Assembly: GCA_023079485.1 (NCBI GenBank)
Contig: CM041084.1
Span: 101,102,467-101,166,466 of the forward strand
Length of the DNA stretch: 64,000 nucleotides
From: Archilochus colubris
Lineage: Eukaryota > Chordata > Aves > Apodiformes > Trochilidae
Reading direction: 5' to 3'
Program-made: the position numbers and the translations under genes
Shown: positions 12,702 through 25,430 of the stretch, in pieces
How positions within the stretch are numbered: position 1 is the first letter of the stretch
Layout: each line of letters opens with the position of its first letter
The notes under the pieces: model-generated
Told to the model about the DNA's origin: nothing
What the model saw: the letters and a program-made list of their open reading frames with translations, nothing else
Databases searched by the model: none

Positions 12702-15583
12702 GGTCCTCTTTTAGCTAGAAGCAGATATGTGACATAACAATAGTAGTACAATGTTTTAAGTAACTACTGTGACTCCTCTTTCTATATTATTTTAAAATAC
12801 TATAGCTGAAACACAAACTATTTCATTCAAGTAATAAATTTAATTGCATGTTTTCTTTATGAAATCTGGAAATAGAAATTAGTAAACAGATATAAGGCAA
12901 AGAATTCCCTTTTTTTCCCCACTGTCTAGTTACATTAGTCATTATCTCACATTGTCATTTTCCAATGGGACTGATTTTTCAAGTAGTTACTTGGAGAAAT
13001 ATTTTCAGTATTTCCAAGGAAACAATTTTCAATAAGGAATATGTTTTAGCTGTCCAGCTCTGGTCTAAACAGCTGTTATCTTCCATAGGTAGCAAATCCT
13101 CCCTTTCTATAGAAATAAAATATTTTTGCACCAATACTAATTTGTCTATTTTAAAATATTACATCTGTGTCTAAATGAATGCCCACAACTTCCTGCTTTG
13201 AAAAGTATAGAGATCAGAATGACCTGCTTCCCAAGGATTTGCTGAAGTTCACCTGTTACAAACACAAGCACACTTTGCATTTAGTTTCCAAATTTTTCTT
13301 CTCTGATTATATACTTAGGCAATTTTTTAATAATGAGAAGCTAGAGCAGTGCTTGGATTCTGCACATGCCATATGGAGTACCTATAGGAAAAGGAAACCT
13401 GGGATTAGAGACCCTTGGGAGAAGGGTCCCTTACAGAGAGTGGATTTCTCCACAAACATACTTTGTTAACCCCACTCAGATGAACAGCCTTAGTTTCCCC
13501 CAGTTTTAACCTGCTTACACTATATGATTTGTATAGTTGTTCCCACTTGGCCCTATTACCAGACAGGACTTTTCCCAGCATGAACAGGCTACCTCCAACT
13601 ACCAAACAGGATTTACAAGTCAATGACTTTCCAGACAAAGTCCTAAGAGAACTGATTGTACTGAATATCGGACAATGTCAGTAGATGCCAATGACATTTA
13701 GGTTTCCTTATAGGCACTGGAGAAAATGAGGCAAACACACAGAGAAGGAGTTCAGGCATCTCAGCCATGAGCCTACAACCCATACCGCAAGCCAAGCAAG
13801 CAAAGCCCACACATGGAGGGAATTAGCAATGCAAGTTCCAGGATGGATCCATCTGGAGATGCAATTCAGAGACAAAGGCATATAAAGACAAGAGCAGCAG
13901 AAGTGAGCCTGGCTGTGAGCAGATAAATATACAGAGAGACATGAAAAGAGGCTGAAAACACTGTGAAACTTACATTGAATTGAGTAAGTTGCATACCACA
14001 TTTGAGCTTTATTTATCTTTGTTTTGGCAGGACCTCATCCTAACTCTAATTATACAGTTCTTGGAAATGACATCTTCTCATGGCATAACATTGTGGTGTT
14101 TCTTCTATATGAATTTATGTATCACTGTGCTATGTGCTTATGGCATGTAGCAAGGAGGAAGCTGATGATGGAATATGAGAGGAAAAATCAGGCAAAGGGA
14201 GGAGAACTCAGTTTTAAAAGGACGGAATAACTTTAAATTCAAGGCAAGAATCAAAGAATTTGTAGACCAAAAAACTTCTGAGTGTATTTGGAGAAGCTTT
14301 CCTTAATCCAGTGTCAATATCAAGAAAGAATATCAGAAGCAAATAGGCAATCAGAGAGGAAGGAGTGGGACACAAGAGATGAGAGTCTGGCATGCAGTAA
14401 AATACATTCAGTATAATGCCCTGGGGTAGTGCTTAAGAAAATGCTTCCTGGCATTTAGTTTTTACTATCTTTTAATTACATTCCATTTTTTATAGTTGAA
14501 ATACCCTTAAAATGCCTAAATACACAAAGCTGTCAGAAACTATTTGTATGGACATAAGCACGGATTGGAACTATTCAGAAGTGAATTGGAAAAGTATTTA
14601 TTATCCTCAGTCCCATGAAGAAAGACCTAGCTTAACTAGAACATATATTACTTGAGAAACCTAAACTAAAGCATGTTTCCATTTAAAGCGTAGTCCATTT
14701 TAATATTCAATAAGAACTAGCACATCACATAAAATTTTCTTCATTTTAAGCTCTTTTTGTCATAAAAGTCAGCTCTTGGACACTGCTTTGAATTACCTGA
14801 ACAGATTCTAAAAAGTGATGGATACATGCCTGCTATTTATAATTTCTTTGTAAAATAGCATATCTACTAAAAGATTTTTTACTATTTTTCTGCCAAATAT
14901 AATGCTACATTTAAAACTGAATAAAGAAAATTATAGAATATTATCCTTTATTAGAAATCATTAGTTTAATATAAACTCATAGCAAGTTAATGTCAAAATA
15001 TCCTCTCTGTTGACTTAAATATTTGGCAAAATTAACATCCATTAATATGTATTAGCGATATTTGATTCACCACACAGGCAATGCACCAAGAAAAAAGAAA
15101 AAAAATGCATTCAGTAGAAGTGAAACCTCCCCAGGAAGCATATTAATATCATTACCACACATTACAAACTGAGAATGTTGTGTTAACAAATAGTCAAGCT
15201 GATTCAAGGATCACAGCAGGAGTAAAAGCGCCTTCTTTCATCTGAAGTTTGTCAATTGTCACAGGCTGGACAATGAAAAATTTGGTGGGTGGAAGTGATT
15301 TAAATAGCTTCACAATTTGCTTGCATAGAAAGGCTCAGTAAGTACATGCTTAAACTCTGGGACAATGGAGTCAAGCACAGCATTGACTAAACTACTTTGT
15401 CAAGGGATTTTGCCATTATCAGAAAAAAAAAGATCTAGAGTGGCATTCAGAAGCACCCCATAGGCTGGATAATGAAGAATCTCAGACACAAAAAAAAAAG
15501 GAGAGAGGGGGAAAAAAGCATCTCAGAAGTATTTATTATTACTGCTTTTAAAACACTGTCACAGAACTCATGAGTTAAAAATG

Positions 15584-15608
15584 AAAAAAAAAAAACAAAA
15601 AAAAAAAA
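15584..15608 (+). repeat. A-rich run (A12-C-A12)
   Basis: Two 12-base A runs separated by one C. No transposon body is recognised upstream, so I do not call it a retroposon tail. Confidence 0.85.
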
Positions 15609-18600
15609 GGAAAAGTAGATCTCTAGGCTGTTACAGGAAAGATGTTTGAGATCACCCAGTGTAATCAGAAAAAAAATAATCCCTAAGACTTTTCCTTAAA
15701 TCTGAAAATCCAGGTAAAAAGGAAATAAAAAGGCTCTGAGTTAACAATTTGGTATAGAAGGTAAAATATCTGTAAATCTTAAGCCCATTCAACTATGGTC
15801 ATCTTAAGAAAGGTATTAACTAAATTAGGTGTCAGCTCCCATAATCAGTGAAATATATTCAGCCTTAAATGAAATTTAAAACTTAGAAGCTAGAAGGGTG
15901 TCTGTAATTAGATTGTATATATTATTAGGTTTGTCTTGAGAGAACTGAAATTAGATTGTCTGTATTACAAGATTTGTTTTGGGAAACCAGACACACAGGT
16001 GTATTTATAATTCAAATCACCTATATTTACAAAATTAATTTCATCTGAAATCTTTCAGAAAGAAATAATATATAATAATGTAGATATGAGCTGGGAATAG
16101 CTGTGGCCCAGCACACAATGGGATGGTGAAAAATGACATGTTCAAACTGGTCCAGGATTAAAAAATTTTAGTTTTATACAAGAACATCAAACGTACAGGA
16201 CCTGAATATTTGAATGTACTTATATACACATTTTGGTAATCTGAACCTCAGGAATATGAAAGAATTTATCCTTCAATTTGGATTACCTATATTAACTAAT
16301 TAAAAAAAATTATACTTTTAAGAGATTATGGTGACCATGAGCCAAAAACAATCTAGGCCCATAGATGTAAAAGCTTGTGTTCTTTGATAAAGACTTTCAA
16401 GCTTTGATGTTTCACTGTGAAAAGTTATAGCAGAAGATCTACCAGAAAATAATTTCATGTTTGTGAGAAAATACTCAGCTGGTTGAGCAGTAAAAGTGGT
16501 ATTCATAAATATGTTCTAAAAGCTTTTATCACCAAAACAGAGCAATACTAAGATGTTTTCCCATCTGGACTGTGAGAAGTTTTCACTTACACACTATACA
16601 AGACAGGATAAATCAGTGCTTTAAAAATAATTTAAGTGAGATTTGTGTACACTTAGAAAAGTGTGAAAGCTTTTCTTTTATTTCATATGTCATAAATAAA
16701 GCACATATTCTCATGGTTTCTTAATTCCCCTTTTTCTCTGTTCCGTTTGTTATTTCTGCCACACAAAGGAAATGTCCAGTCTGGAATTTAGAGGGAAAGT
16801 CTGACACCTCCAAATGCAAAACCATCTAGATGTTCATCACTGAAGACTGGCAGTCAGTCAGGAGTACTTGCACATGGGAGGCACACTCAATCTACACTGA
16901 AAAAATCAATAGCTATGGAGAGGCATATCTTTGTCTAAATAATATATAATTTCCTTTAAATCTTTTATTATTTTAGTGTAAAGTTTTGGAGACTGTAGCA
17001 GGCTGCTCCACCTTACTGAGCTTACCTCAGTTTTCCTTTATGATTCAATACCTCTTTGCCTCTCGGATTCACACACTTTGTCTCTGCTTCAATGCCCTTA
17101 GCCTGGAGTTGGAAAGTTTCCACAGAAAGCAAAGGGCATAGCAGACTCTGAACTAGTAACAATCTTGAAAGTACTACTGGAAGGGCAACTTGGCATCTGT
17201 GGCACCAGCTGCTCTCCTGTGTTGAAAAACATAGAGCCCAACTTGTCTCCAGCTTGGCCTAGCAAAGACCAAACAAGAAGAGGCAGAGAGATGTAAGACT
17301 TTATGTAGTGAAGGAAAAGGTTTTCTTGGCTTTTCCTTTGTTTTCCTTATGATCTCCACTAGTAGCTTTTGGAGGTATGGCTAAGTAGTTAAATAGACAG
17401 CAGTCAACTACTTTGTTCTATAAAAGTCTAGTCCCACCTCTTGTTTGGAGAGAATCCTGTACACTTTCCCTAGAAAGTGTGCTGGACCTTCTCCCCTCCA
17501 GCAGAGATGCCTCCTCAAGAGGTTGAGAGCAAAAGGATGCCCATCCACAGCCATTGAAGTGCAAGAAGTATCAAATCCCTGTATACAAATTCTTAACTGT
17601 ATAATTTTAGGATCCTTTTAAACATCGTGGTCATTGTATTATCATATTGCCCATTGTATATTGCCTATTGCCTACAGGTTTTATTTTAATTGTTCTAGAA
17701 TGAGTAAAAGACCTACTAATAAGTAATTTGCAAGTACTCAAGCAGCCTTGTGCAACTCTAATTTGATTCTCTGTTAAGATATCTTCTTATTTTTCATTCT
17801 AACACCTTGTTCTGCTACTCTAATATCCTAACACTCATATAATCCAATTTATACCTTTCTAATCTAGCTTTTAAGATCCTTTGTTATTTACAATAAATCC
17901 TGTTTTATACATACATATCTCATCTTCTATCTTGCCCTATATGGGATGGAGACAAGAGATAGCTCCCTAAAGACATCTTAAGCTTGTGACTATAAAAATT
18001 TAATTTTCAACTACTGCCTTCTCTCATTTCCCCCCAAAACTCCTTATCCCAACACATCCAGTACAAGACAGCCAATGGCTGCCTGTTGGGTGTTTTAAGT
18101 TACTCCTTTAAATGTCTCCTACCCTACCTCTCTGTTCTTCCATGCAGCTTACCCTTTAAAGCTGAGGTGTCTTGAAAGCAATCTGGCTGGTACAGCTAAA
18201 AGCAATAAGTCTAAGTTTAACAACACAAAGGATATCACTGTCTACCTCCCTCACCTTGCCCAAATGACTTTGACCTGGGAGAGCCCCTTCTGAAGCAGCT
18301 CCATATCACATCCCTACTTTGCCTCTTCAAACAATACATCCCCCATATGATCTCAGTATCTCAGGCATCCCCTATGTCCCTCTTCACAGCACACACCCCC
18401 ACCCCAAAGAAACCTTTCCACACCCACATGGTGGTACTTATTCTGTGGGGCAAACAGTGTGTAAAACATTGTGTAAACCTCCTGCTTGTGCTGGGAGGTT
18501 TATTGCCAGAAGTTCAGGTGATGCACTCTGCTAGTGTGGCTGTCAGTGCTGTGCATTAGCTGCCCTGAGGATTTTTTTGGATGTTCATGAGGCTTCCATT

Positions 18601-19029
18601 AGAATTACTACAATCCTGAGTTCTCTGTTATGTATGAGTGTGTATACTGACTCTAGGAATGAGCATTCTGAACACACACACACTGCTCTGGACATTGTGT
18701 ATGCTCATCAGGGTAAATCAGTTGGACTGTGCCTCACAGTCCTTTATAACAAATGCATTTATTGGTGGATTTGACATGGCAACTATCCACGTGAGACTGC
18801 CATGTCCAGCTTCCCAGAGGAGGCGATTGCTTATTTCTAAGCTATTGTAGAGGCCTGGAAATGAGAGCCTGGTTAAAATAATTGCCTATTATAAATGAGT
18901 CATTTACAGAAGCACAGCAACAGCCACATATTAGCAGGGAAGAGGATTAATCAGAGCCCTACTAATCACAGGGAGTGCCTGCTATACACCCAGATTTTTT
19001 AGGGTGCAAGCAGGGGGGTCAACAAGTAT

Positions 19030-19739
19030 GTAGGTGAACATGGTCTAGTTGATACACCTCAATTTCCAAGAGGTTTCTTAAAAAACTCTTCCATCAAAGA
19101 CAAAGGAGTTCAGCATGCATAGAAAATAAACCTACATACAGAACTCAAAACAAAAGATAGGAGTTAATGACCATTCCTCAGTACAGCCACTAGTCAAGCC
19201 CTGCATGGATTTGTGCTTGAACTTGTGCTGTTTAAAATACCCAAATTTTATCACCCCTAGAAGACAATGAGCAGGAAGATAACAAAATTTGCAGACAATA
19301 AACAGCTACCCAAGGCTTTAAAAATGAGAACTAGCATGATGAATTTTTTTTTTATATGTTAAGGGGCCAAGTGACTGGACAATAAATTGGTAGATGAAAT
19401 TCAGTGTAGAAAAATGTAAAGTGACACACATGGGGAAAACCAATCATAGCTTCACACTAAAAATACGAGCTCTGTACTGACTATTAGCACTGGGGAGCAA
19501 GACTTTCATTTGATGATATACAGGTCCATGAAAACCATCAGGCTAGTGTTCTTTACCAAGCCAAAAAGTAAAACATATGTTAGGAATTATTGGAAAGAGA
19601 ATAGAGAACAAAACCATCATGCTGCAGTATATATACTGTTTTACCCTTGCCTTGAATATTGTGTTCAGTTCTTCTCATCTGCAAAAGGACATATAAGGTG
19701 ATAGGAGACTGTGTGAGTCTGACCTCACTGATTTGCAAC
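19030..19739 (+). mobile_element. Old CR1-type LINE, reverse-transcriptase C-terminal part (left portion)
   Basis: Broken reading frames give LINE-like blocks in order: a TFDKV-type region, a degenerate GLVLG-type segment near 19205, ITKFADN (the decayed catalytic-motif surroundings, about 19280), WQMKFSVEKCKVTHMGKTN-like sequence (19385-19450), and PCLEYCVQFFSS (about 19645-19680). That order matches a CR1/L3-like reverse transcriptase and thumb region. Many indels and stops indicate great age. The element resumes after an inserted LTR. Confidence 0.75.
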
Positions 19740-20515
19740 TGTCTCAAAAGAGCAATTTTAAAATTAATAGCCCTGGATAGGGTGGAGGAGCTGGCTGGCC
19801 AGAGCTGAGCAGGGGTGACCCCTTGGGATGTGATAAGAGCTATTGGGTGGAGGCTATTCCTCTTCTGAGCACCAGCCTTCAATGTTGGGACATCCCTTCA
19901 GGCACACTAATGGGGCTGGAGCAGAGCAAGGATGGCATCAGGAAGAAGTCCCTTTCCTGAGGGCCAACCTTCAATGCTGTGATGCCCCTGGAGGCACGAT
20001 GTACCTGGTTAAGTGGCTGGAAGAGAGGAGGAATGGCTTCTGGAAGAAGATAAGAATTGATGACTGGGGGGGGGGTGGGGGGGTACACCCTTCTGCTCCC
20101 CTCCAGGCAGCCTGCCTGCTAACAACCCTGGCTGACTGACAGCTGCCCCTTCGGAACAAAAGGACTCAGGGGTATATATATATTGCTGTCCATGCTCTGA
20201 CTGCGTCGTCTTTTGACCCACCACCATTACTGCACCAGACCCTGTCCAGGATCAGCATGCCATCCTGAAGAACCTTGCTGGACAGCGGGACCCCTGGTGG
20301 TGACTCTCTCTCTCTCATTTTTCCCACCTTCTTACCCTTTATTTCTCCTCTCTTCACTCTCTTTCTTTCTTACCATTTCTTACCACTTTTTCTCTCTCTT
20401 TCTTAGATCTTCTTTTCCTCTCTACCTCTTTTCTACATTTTTGCCTGTGTCGATTGTCAAATAAAATCTGCTTGTACTCGACCATTTTCTATGGTTGGAC
20501 TTTGTTTCACGTATC
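19740..20515 (+). mobile_element. Endogenous retrovirus LTR inserted in a LINE
   Basis: The segment has promoter-like and termination-like parts in LTR order. The U3 holds two imperfect copies of a unit of about 90 bases (from 19868 and from about 19958; each contains a CCTTCAATG and a GGAAGAAG). A TATATATATA lies at 20173-20182. A long C/T-rich stretch (20305-20420) follows, then AATAAA at 20460-20465 and a T/G-rich end. It also contains a run of nine or more G at about 20067. Ends are approximate, and I could not find an unambiguous target-site duplication. No internal retroviral genes are present, so it reads as a solo LTR. Confidence 0.72.
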
Positions 20516-20544
20516 CAAAACAAAAATAAATTTTCATGTTACCT

Positions 20545-20880
20545 GGATAACAGAGACCAACAAGGATAATCTAAAGCAGGAAGAGCTTCAATAAGGGGAA
20601 TAACTGAGTTGGCTGGGACTCTTCAACTAGAAAAGAGGCATCTTAGAGGCATATAGACAAGCTCTACAAAACTGCTAGCAGCATAAAGAAGGTAGGCAGA
20701 AACCAACTGCTTAATGCCTATTTCAATACAAGCACTAAGGACAAACAAGCAAGAGTTGTGTTCAAGACCAGCAAAAGGAGATGGTTCTTCATGCAAGTGC
20801 TCAGTACAGGTGTGGAACTCCTTGATATTGTGACTGTGAAGAAGCATACATGGGCAAGCATAAATAAAGCTTAAACAAAT
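20545..20880 (+). mobile_element. Old CR1-type LINE, 3' part (right portion)
   Basis: This continues the LINE interrupted at 19740. Decayed frames give QRPTRII, LQLEKRHLRG, a stretch ending RWFFMQV, and GVELLDIVTV, corresponding to the RATKLI...LEKRRLRG...FF...WN/GVELP blocks at the end of CR1-family ORF2. No intact ORF remains. A 137-codon minus-strand ORF across it is a shadow. Confidence 0.7.
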
Positions 20881-23800
20881 CCTAAACAAGACTGTGAAAA
20901 CTACAAAGACCTCAAAGAAACAACCTGCAGTGAGCTGAACTGTCACAGGTAGAGAGGAAGCATCCTGTGCATGGGGTGAGCAATGTAGCCCCTCTTCTGC
21001 TCTTATGTTCTGCCTCTCGGTCTCAAAGAGAACCACTTGTGACTGACTTTCTTAAATGAGAGGCCTTCGGTTCATTATCCTGATCTGTGGGAGAGAAGAA
21101 AGTGGTGCTAATGATGCATGCCCAGCACATGTGCCTGAGGCTGGATCTGACACCTTCCAAGGCACTGTGGTTCCTGACCTGATCCGGTGCTTTGGACTGC
21201 AGCAGGAGCAGTTGTATCTCTATGCTTTGGGCTTCTTTGAAAACACTTCACTAGTCAAGTCCATCTTTTCTGCACCTGCAAGTATATGTTTGGCTTTTGG
21301 TTCATTAGCTAGTTAAAAATAACACTATTAAAAAGTCAACCTTTGCTCATACCAGTGCTGTAAGATAAGGAAGTTTTTTACTTATCCTAAGTAAAGGGAA
21401 AGACTGAAGTGCTTCAGGAGTACAAATGCAAAAACACTTTTGTTTTCATGCAGCCACTATATTTTTTTTCTAGACTGCTTCTTCAGCTCTTTAAGAACTT
21501 TGCTAGTGGATAGATCCTTACTGACATGAATGATGCATGAAGTTCCTTCTGTGATCCTCATGTTCTTTTAATTGTTTTGGACACTCCAGCTCTTCTTTAT
21601 GCATGCTAGATTTAATGAGCATTGGACTAGAATCAGAAAAGCATGGGCTCAGTTTAGTAGTTGGCAACCCTGGGTACTAGAATTGAATATTGTGTTGTAT
21701 GCCCAGCAAAGCTTTTCTTAGGAAAGGTAGGATAAATCTCTTTGCATTTTTAATGCATTAAATCTTGGCACTAAGATGGAGAAATTCTGGGAGTTTGGGG
21801 TATTATCTATATGTATTATCATTCCAGAAGTGTAAGAAAAAATATCTGAGGAGCAACAGGGTGATTTATTTTTAACCTGAAGAGTAATGATGTAGCATCT
21901 TTCCTTGTTCCAGCAAGCAGAATGGATATATGTGAAAAATCTGGGTTAAGAAGCTTCTGAAAATTATACTAATTCACTTCACTCTTCTTTTGCGTGTGTG
22001 TGTTGAATAATATTACTTCCTTGCTGACAGCTAAAGAAACAGAAATGTTGGATCTAGAAACCTATCCAGAGTATGAACATTTTAAGGGACTCCAAGCATG
22101 AACACCAGACCAGGAGCCATTCTGCTTTATCTCATGGATTTCAGGTACTCCAAAGATTTTCAGAGTCTCACTAGAGATTAGAACTTGGGTTTGGTGTGCA
22201 AATTCAGATCTACCTAATGTATCAAGCAATCTTAGCCCAGAAATTGTCCCATGAAAGTTCTGGTCTCTGATTACTGACAGGCAGATAGGAAAAAAAAAAA
22301 AAAACAATGATCAAGCACATCAGACATAATACCCCAGTATTGCCCACCTTGTCTGCAATGATCATTCTCCACACACCAAACAACAGAGCAGATCCAGACC
22401 TATTTCTCAGTCTCAAAACCTCAGTGTCCTGTGTTGAGAGCCTCACATAAAGGCTGGCATAAAACCTCAGTGTCCTGTGTTGAGAGCCTCACATAAAGGC
22501 TGGCATAATTCTGTGCAGTAGAGGTACAACAGCTTGTACATCAGCCTCCAGCTGACATACATTTAGTACAATTATTTAGACTTGGCAAGCTTTGCCGAGA
22601 AATTCTGAACCTTTTATTTTCAGATTTAGCCCAGCAGATTTACCACCAAGAATAAGAATTTTTTCACCTCAAGATCCCGTTCAAGTGGAAACCAGCATGT
22701 AAAGGAACAGTTTTACTGATGCCTAGTTGTTTACCTCAGAAGTACCATTTTCCTCTCACCCCATCTCAACTGCTCCTTGGGTACAGTTAATGCCTTAGAA
22801 AAGGTGCCAAAAGAGAGTCTTTTCTCTGCTTGAACAAAACTCACCACTTTTAGCTTCTGTTTTATTTCTGTTTGGTCTGCATTTCAGAAGAAGGCCAGCA
22901 CTTTTTAAGCAGTAATTTGGAATCAGTGCTTCCTGCTGTATTTCTCTTTCAGGCAGTGCTGATGTATGTACATTTTGAAAGGACAATCCTCCTTTGTCTC
23001 TCGGGAAGAACATTAAACACTGCCAGAGCAGCAGAGCAGAAAGCCACTGGGAGGTGAGCAGAGACTGCCAGCTAGGCAATCTGTAGAAAGAGAGCTGAAA
23101 TCCTCTTCAGAGCTACACTGACTCTCTACTGACAACTAGAAAATACTTCCTTCATAGAAGCTGCTTGTTGTATTCAGTCATATATCATGTATGGCCTTCT
23201 GGAAGGTAATGGCCAAACACCACCATATGAAGAGCTGTTTAAAATAATAATAGTGAGTATCAGTCACTAAAGTATACTGCCCTTTTCTTTTCTGAACTTC
23301 TAGAAAGTTCAGTACAAATGCTTGAGCAGATCCCCACATATTACTGTATGTCGTATATTTCTTACATATAGAACATTTACATACAGGAAAATAGACACAT
23401 ATATACTTTAAAACACAGTAGAGAACACAGTGTGGTTTTTTACTGTTTTGGAAGGGGGGTTTTAAGTTTTACAGATTCCCAAGTCAGAGCCACTAGTCTC
23501 CTACAAGATAAGCACAGGAAAGCTGAAGATGTGGCAATAAAGTAACAAGACCCCAGATGAGGCTGCTAGGCTCCAGTGCAGGTCCTCCTCCCCAGTTCCT
23601 TCCCTCTTGAATGACCAGACAGAAGGCCTTGATTTTCCTCAATTTCTACTGCATTAGTATTGATTTGTGCTTCAGCCTCTCCCATTCTCAAAAGCAGTAT
23701 TTCTCACTGCTGCCCTTTTCCCTTCAAAGGATTTATGGACATTATTGACTGTGAAAGCACTCTGTTCCCTCTCCACCCCACACAGAGTTCTCACCTTCTT

Positions 23801-24904
23801 CCTTGTTGCTCTCAGTGGGCTAAAGACCTCACACCCATGGGCCAGCTGTTTCTCTGTCTAGAGTAGGCTTCTTGGATTCACATGCCCAGTCTGCTGCATG
23901 TTGAACAGATTTAGGCAGTCTTCGAGTGAGAGTCAGCAAATCTGAGGATGTTGCAGTTGCTGTTTGAAGCATCAGCTGGTAACTGTATTCCCTCTGCAGG
24001 CATCAACCTCTGCTGGCAGCCTTGATCCCCCTGATGACTGAAGATCCAGTGCTGCACACACTTGGTACCAGAAGCTTTATGCACCAGCTGCTCTGGGGAG
24101 ATATGAGGCAGGGTATGAACAGTGTGGAGCATTTTCTTGCTGATTTAAATCCCAGAGAGCCTACATAAGGGTTTACCACTGACTATTATTGCCTTTCTTG
24201 TGACTGCAGTCTGGCCTTTGAGATATCCTTCTGAGGTAGGTATTAAAAGAGAAGAGGTTTCACAGGATCTAATTTCAGGCATCTGATTCACTCTCCAGTC
24301 CTGCCTCCCCTCCTTCCTTTTTACTAAGCTCAGGCAAACCAGAGCATCCAAGGCTGAGAGCCCACATCACATGCAGCTGTACCCACGGCAACCCCGAGAG
24401 ACAACAGTCTCACAATCACTTTACCCAAAGAGTCACTCTCATCACTCTTTCTTGCAAATAAATACTGCGTTTGTTTAAACGCATGGACACAAACAATGCC
24501 TGACCAGCCTGCATCTGGGCCCCTGAATAACCTGCAGATTGTCAGAGGCAGATCCCCACAGCACCCAAGGATGGTTCCTGCCTGTAGTGAGCTCTTTCTT
24601 CATCTGTGTGACAGAGAAGGCTGAGGATGATATCTTTCAAGTTAAGCCTCCTTAAATGTTTTTTCCAGTCAGATTTCAACTATGGGTGAGTATTCTGTCC
24701 AAAGTTGCCATGCAACTGGCAAAGGCTGTCAGGACCTTCAGGACCTTCGGTGCAGCGTCTCCCCTCCTTGTGGGTATGGTGCATGGCTTCATGGGGGGAT
24801 CCTGTCCTGGTTCCTCTGTGGCAGAATTATAGAATCAAATTTCTGTCCAGGGAAGCAGCACTTTCTGAGAAGTCTTCAGCACCTGAGTTTGTGAGAACAA
24901 AGCT
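20881..24904. other. Upstream gene-free DNA, part 4
   Basis: Single-copy-looking sequence containing the 46-bp duplication (22.4 kb) and a CpG-containing hairpin (24466-24483). Short frames at 21056-21316 and elsewhere show no family features. Confidence 0.65.
22415..22506 (+). repeat. Perfect 2 x 46-bp tandem duplication
   Basis: Copy one (22415-22460) and copy two (22461-22506) are identical base for base, beginning AAAACCTCAGTG and ending GGCTGGCAT. The identity points to a recent duplication or an assembly artefact. No coding sequence is affected. Confidence 0.97.
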
Positions 24905-25430
24905 GGTAAGGCATGTTTGTTGTTTTAGTCCATGACTAATATGGACTAACAGGTTTCCATAGTGATCAAGGTCTTCAGCAGTTCTGAGCTAGCCAGGTGG
25001 TTGGGCTCAGAGGAGGAAAGCCCAGGAGAGCTGACCCAAGCTAGCCACCAAACATATTCCATACCAAAAACATCATGCTTGCTATAAATTGGAAAGTTTG
25101 CTGGTGACAGGGATCTTCCTCGATGGCTGCAGTTCCAGGATGGTGTTGTCTGCCATGCTGCCCCCGAGGCCTACTCTCACTTTGTCTGTTGCCATCGTGA
25201 TGGGGCTGGAGCTGTGGTGCCCTCAGTGCCTGACATCTGCCTTTCACTGCTGGGAGCACGAAGCTCATGGCCACTACGTGGGCTAAGCATAACTGCATTT
25301 CATATTAGTACTGGGATTAATAGTAGTTCTTCATTATTATTTTATTAATATTTCATTTCAACCCACTGGTCTCCTTTCTTTTCCCCACGTGCCCTTCTTG
25401 AGCGGAGAGCGAGTCAGTGGGTGACAGAAC
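24905..25430 (+). mobile_element. Avian endogenous retrovirus LTR (solo)
   Basis: The motif order matches a widespread bird LTR. GAGCTGACCCAAGCTAGCCA and CATATTCCATACC (about 25027-25065) are followed by a TATAAAT box at 25083-25089 and a GC-rich R/U5-like stretch. Next come ATTAATATTTCATTTCAACCCAC (about 25344-25367) and a C/T-rich tail, then GAGCGGAGAGCGAGTCAGTGGG and a terminal ACA near 25430. ORFs of 65-85 codons on both strands fall inside this element and are not genes. The start is approximate. No gag, pol or env is recognisable downstream. Confidence 0.75.

Larger units (their letters stand above)
8816..19029. other. Upstream gene-free DNA, part 3
   Basis: About 10 kb of AT-rich sequence. 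Apart from the CR1 tail near 10.5 kb and A-rich runs (12.65, 15.48 and 15.58 kb), I see no transposon, exon or RNA gene. Open frames stay below about 100 codons. Confidence 0.65.

Noticed and set aside
20623..21036. 137-codon minus-strand ORF
   Set aside because: Antisense to decayed LINE sequence whose plus-strand frames match CR1-type blocks.
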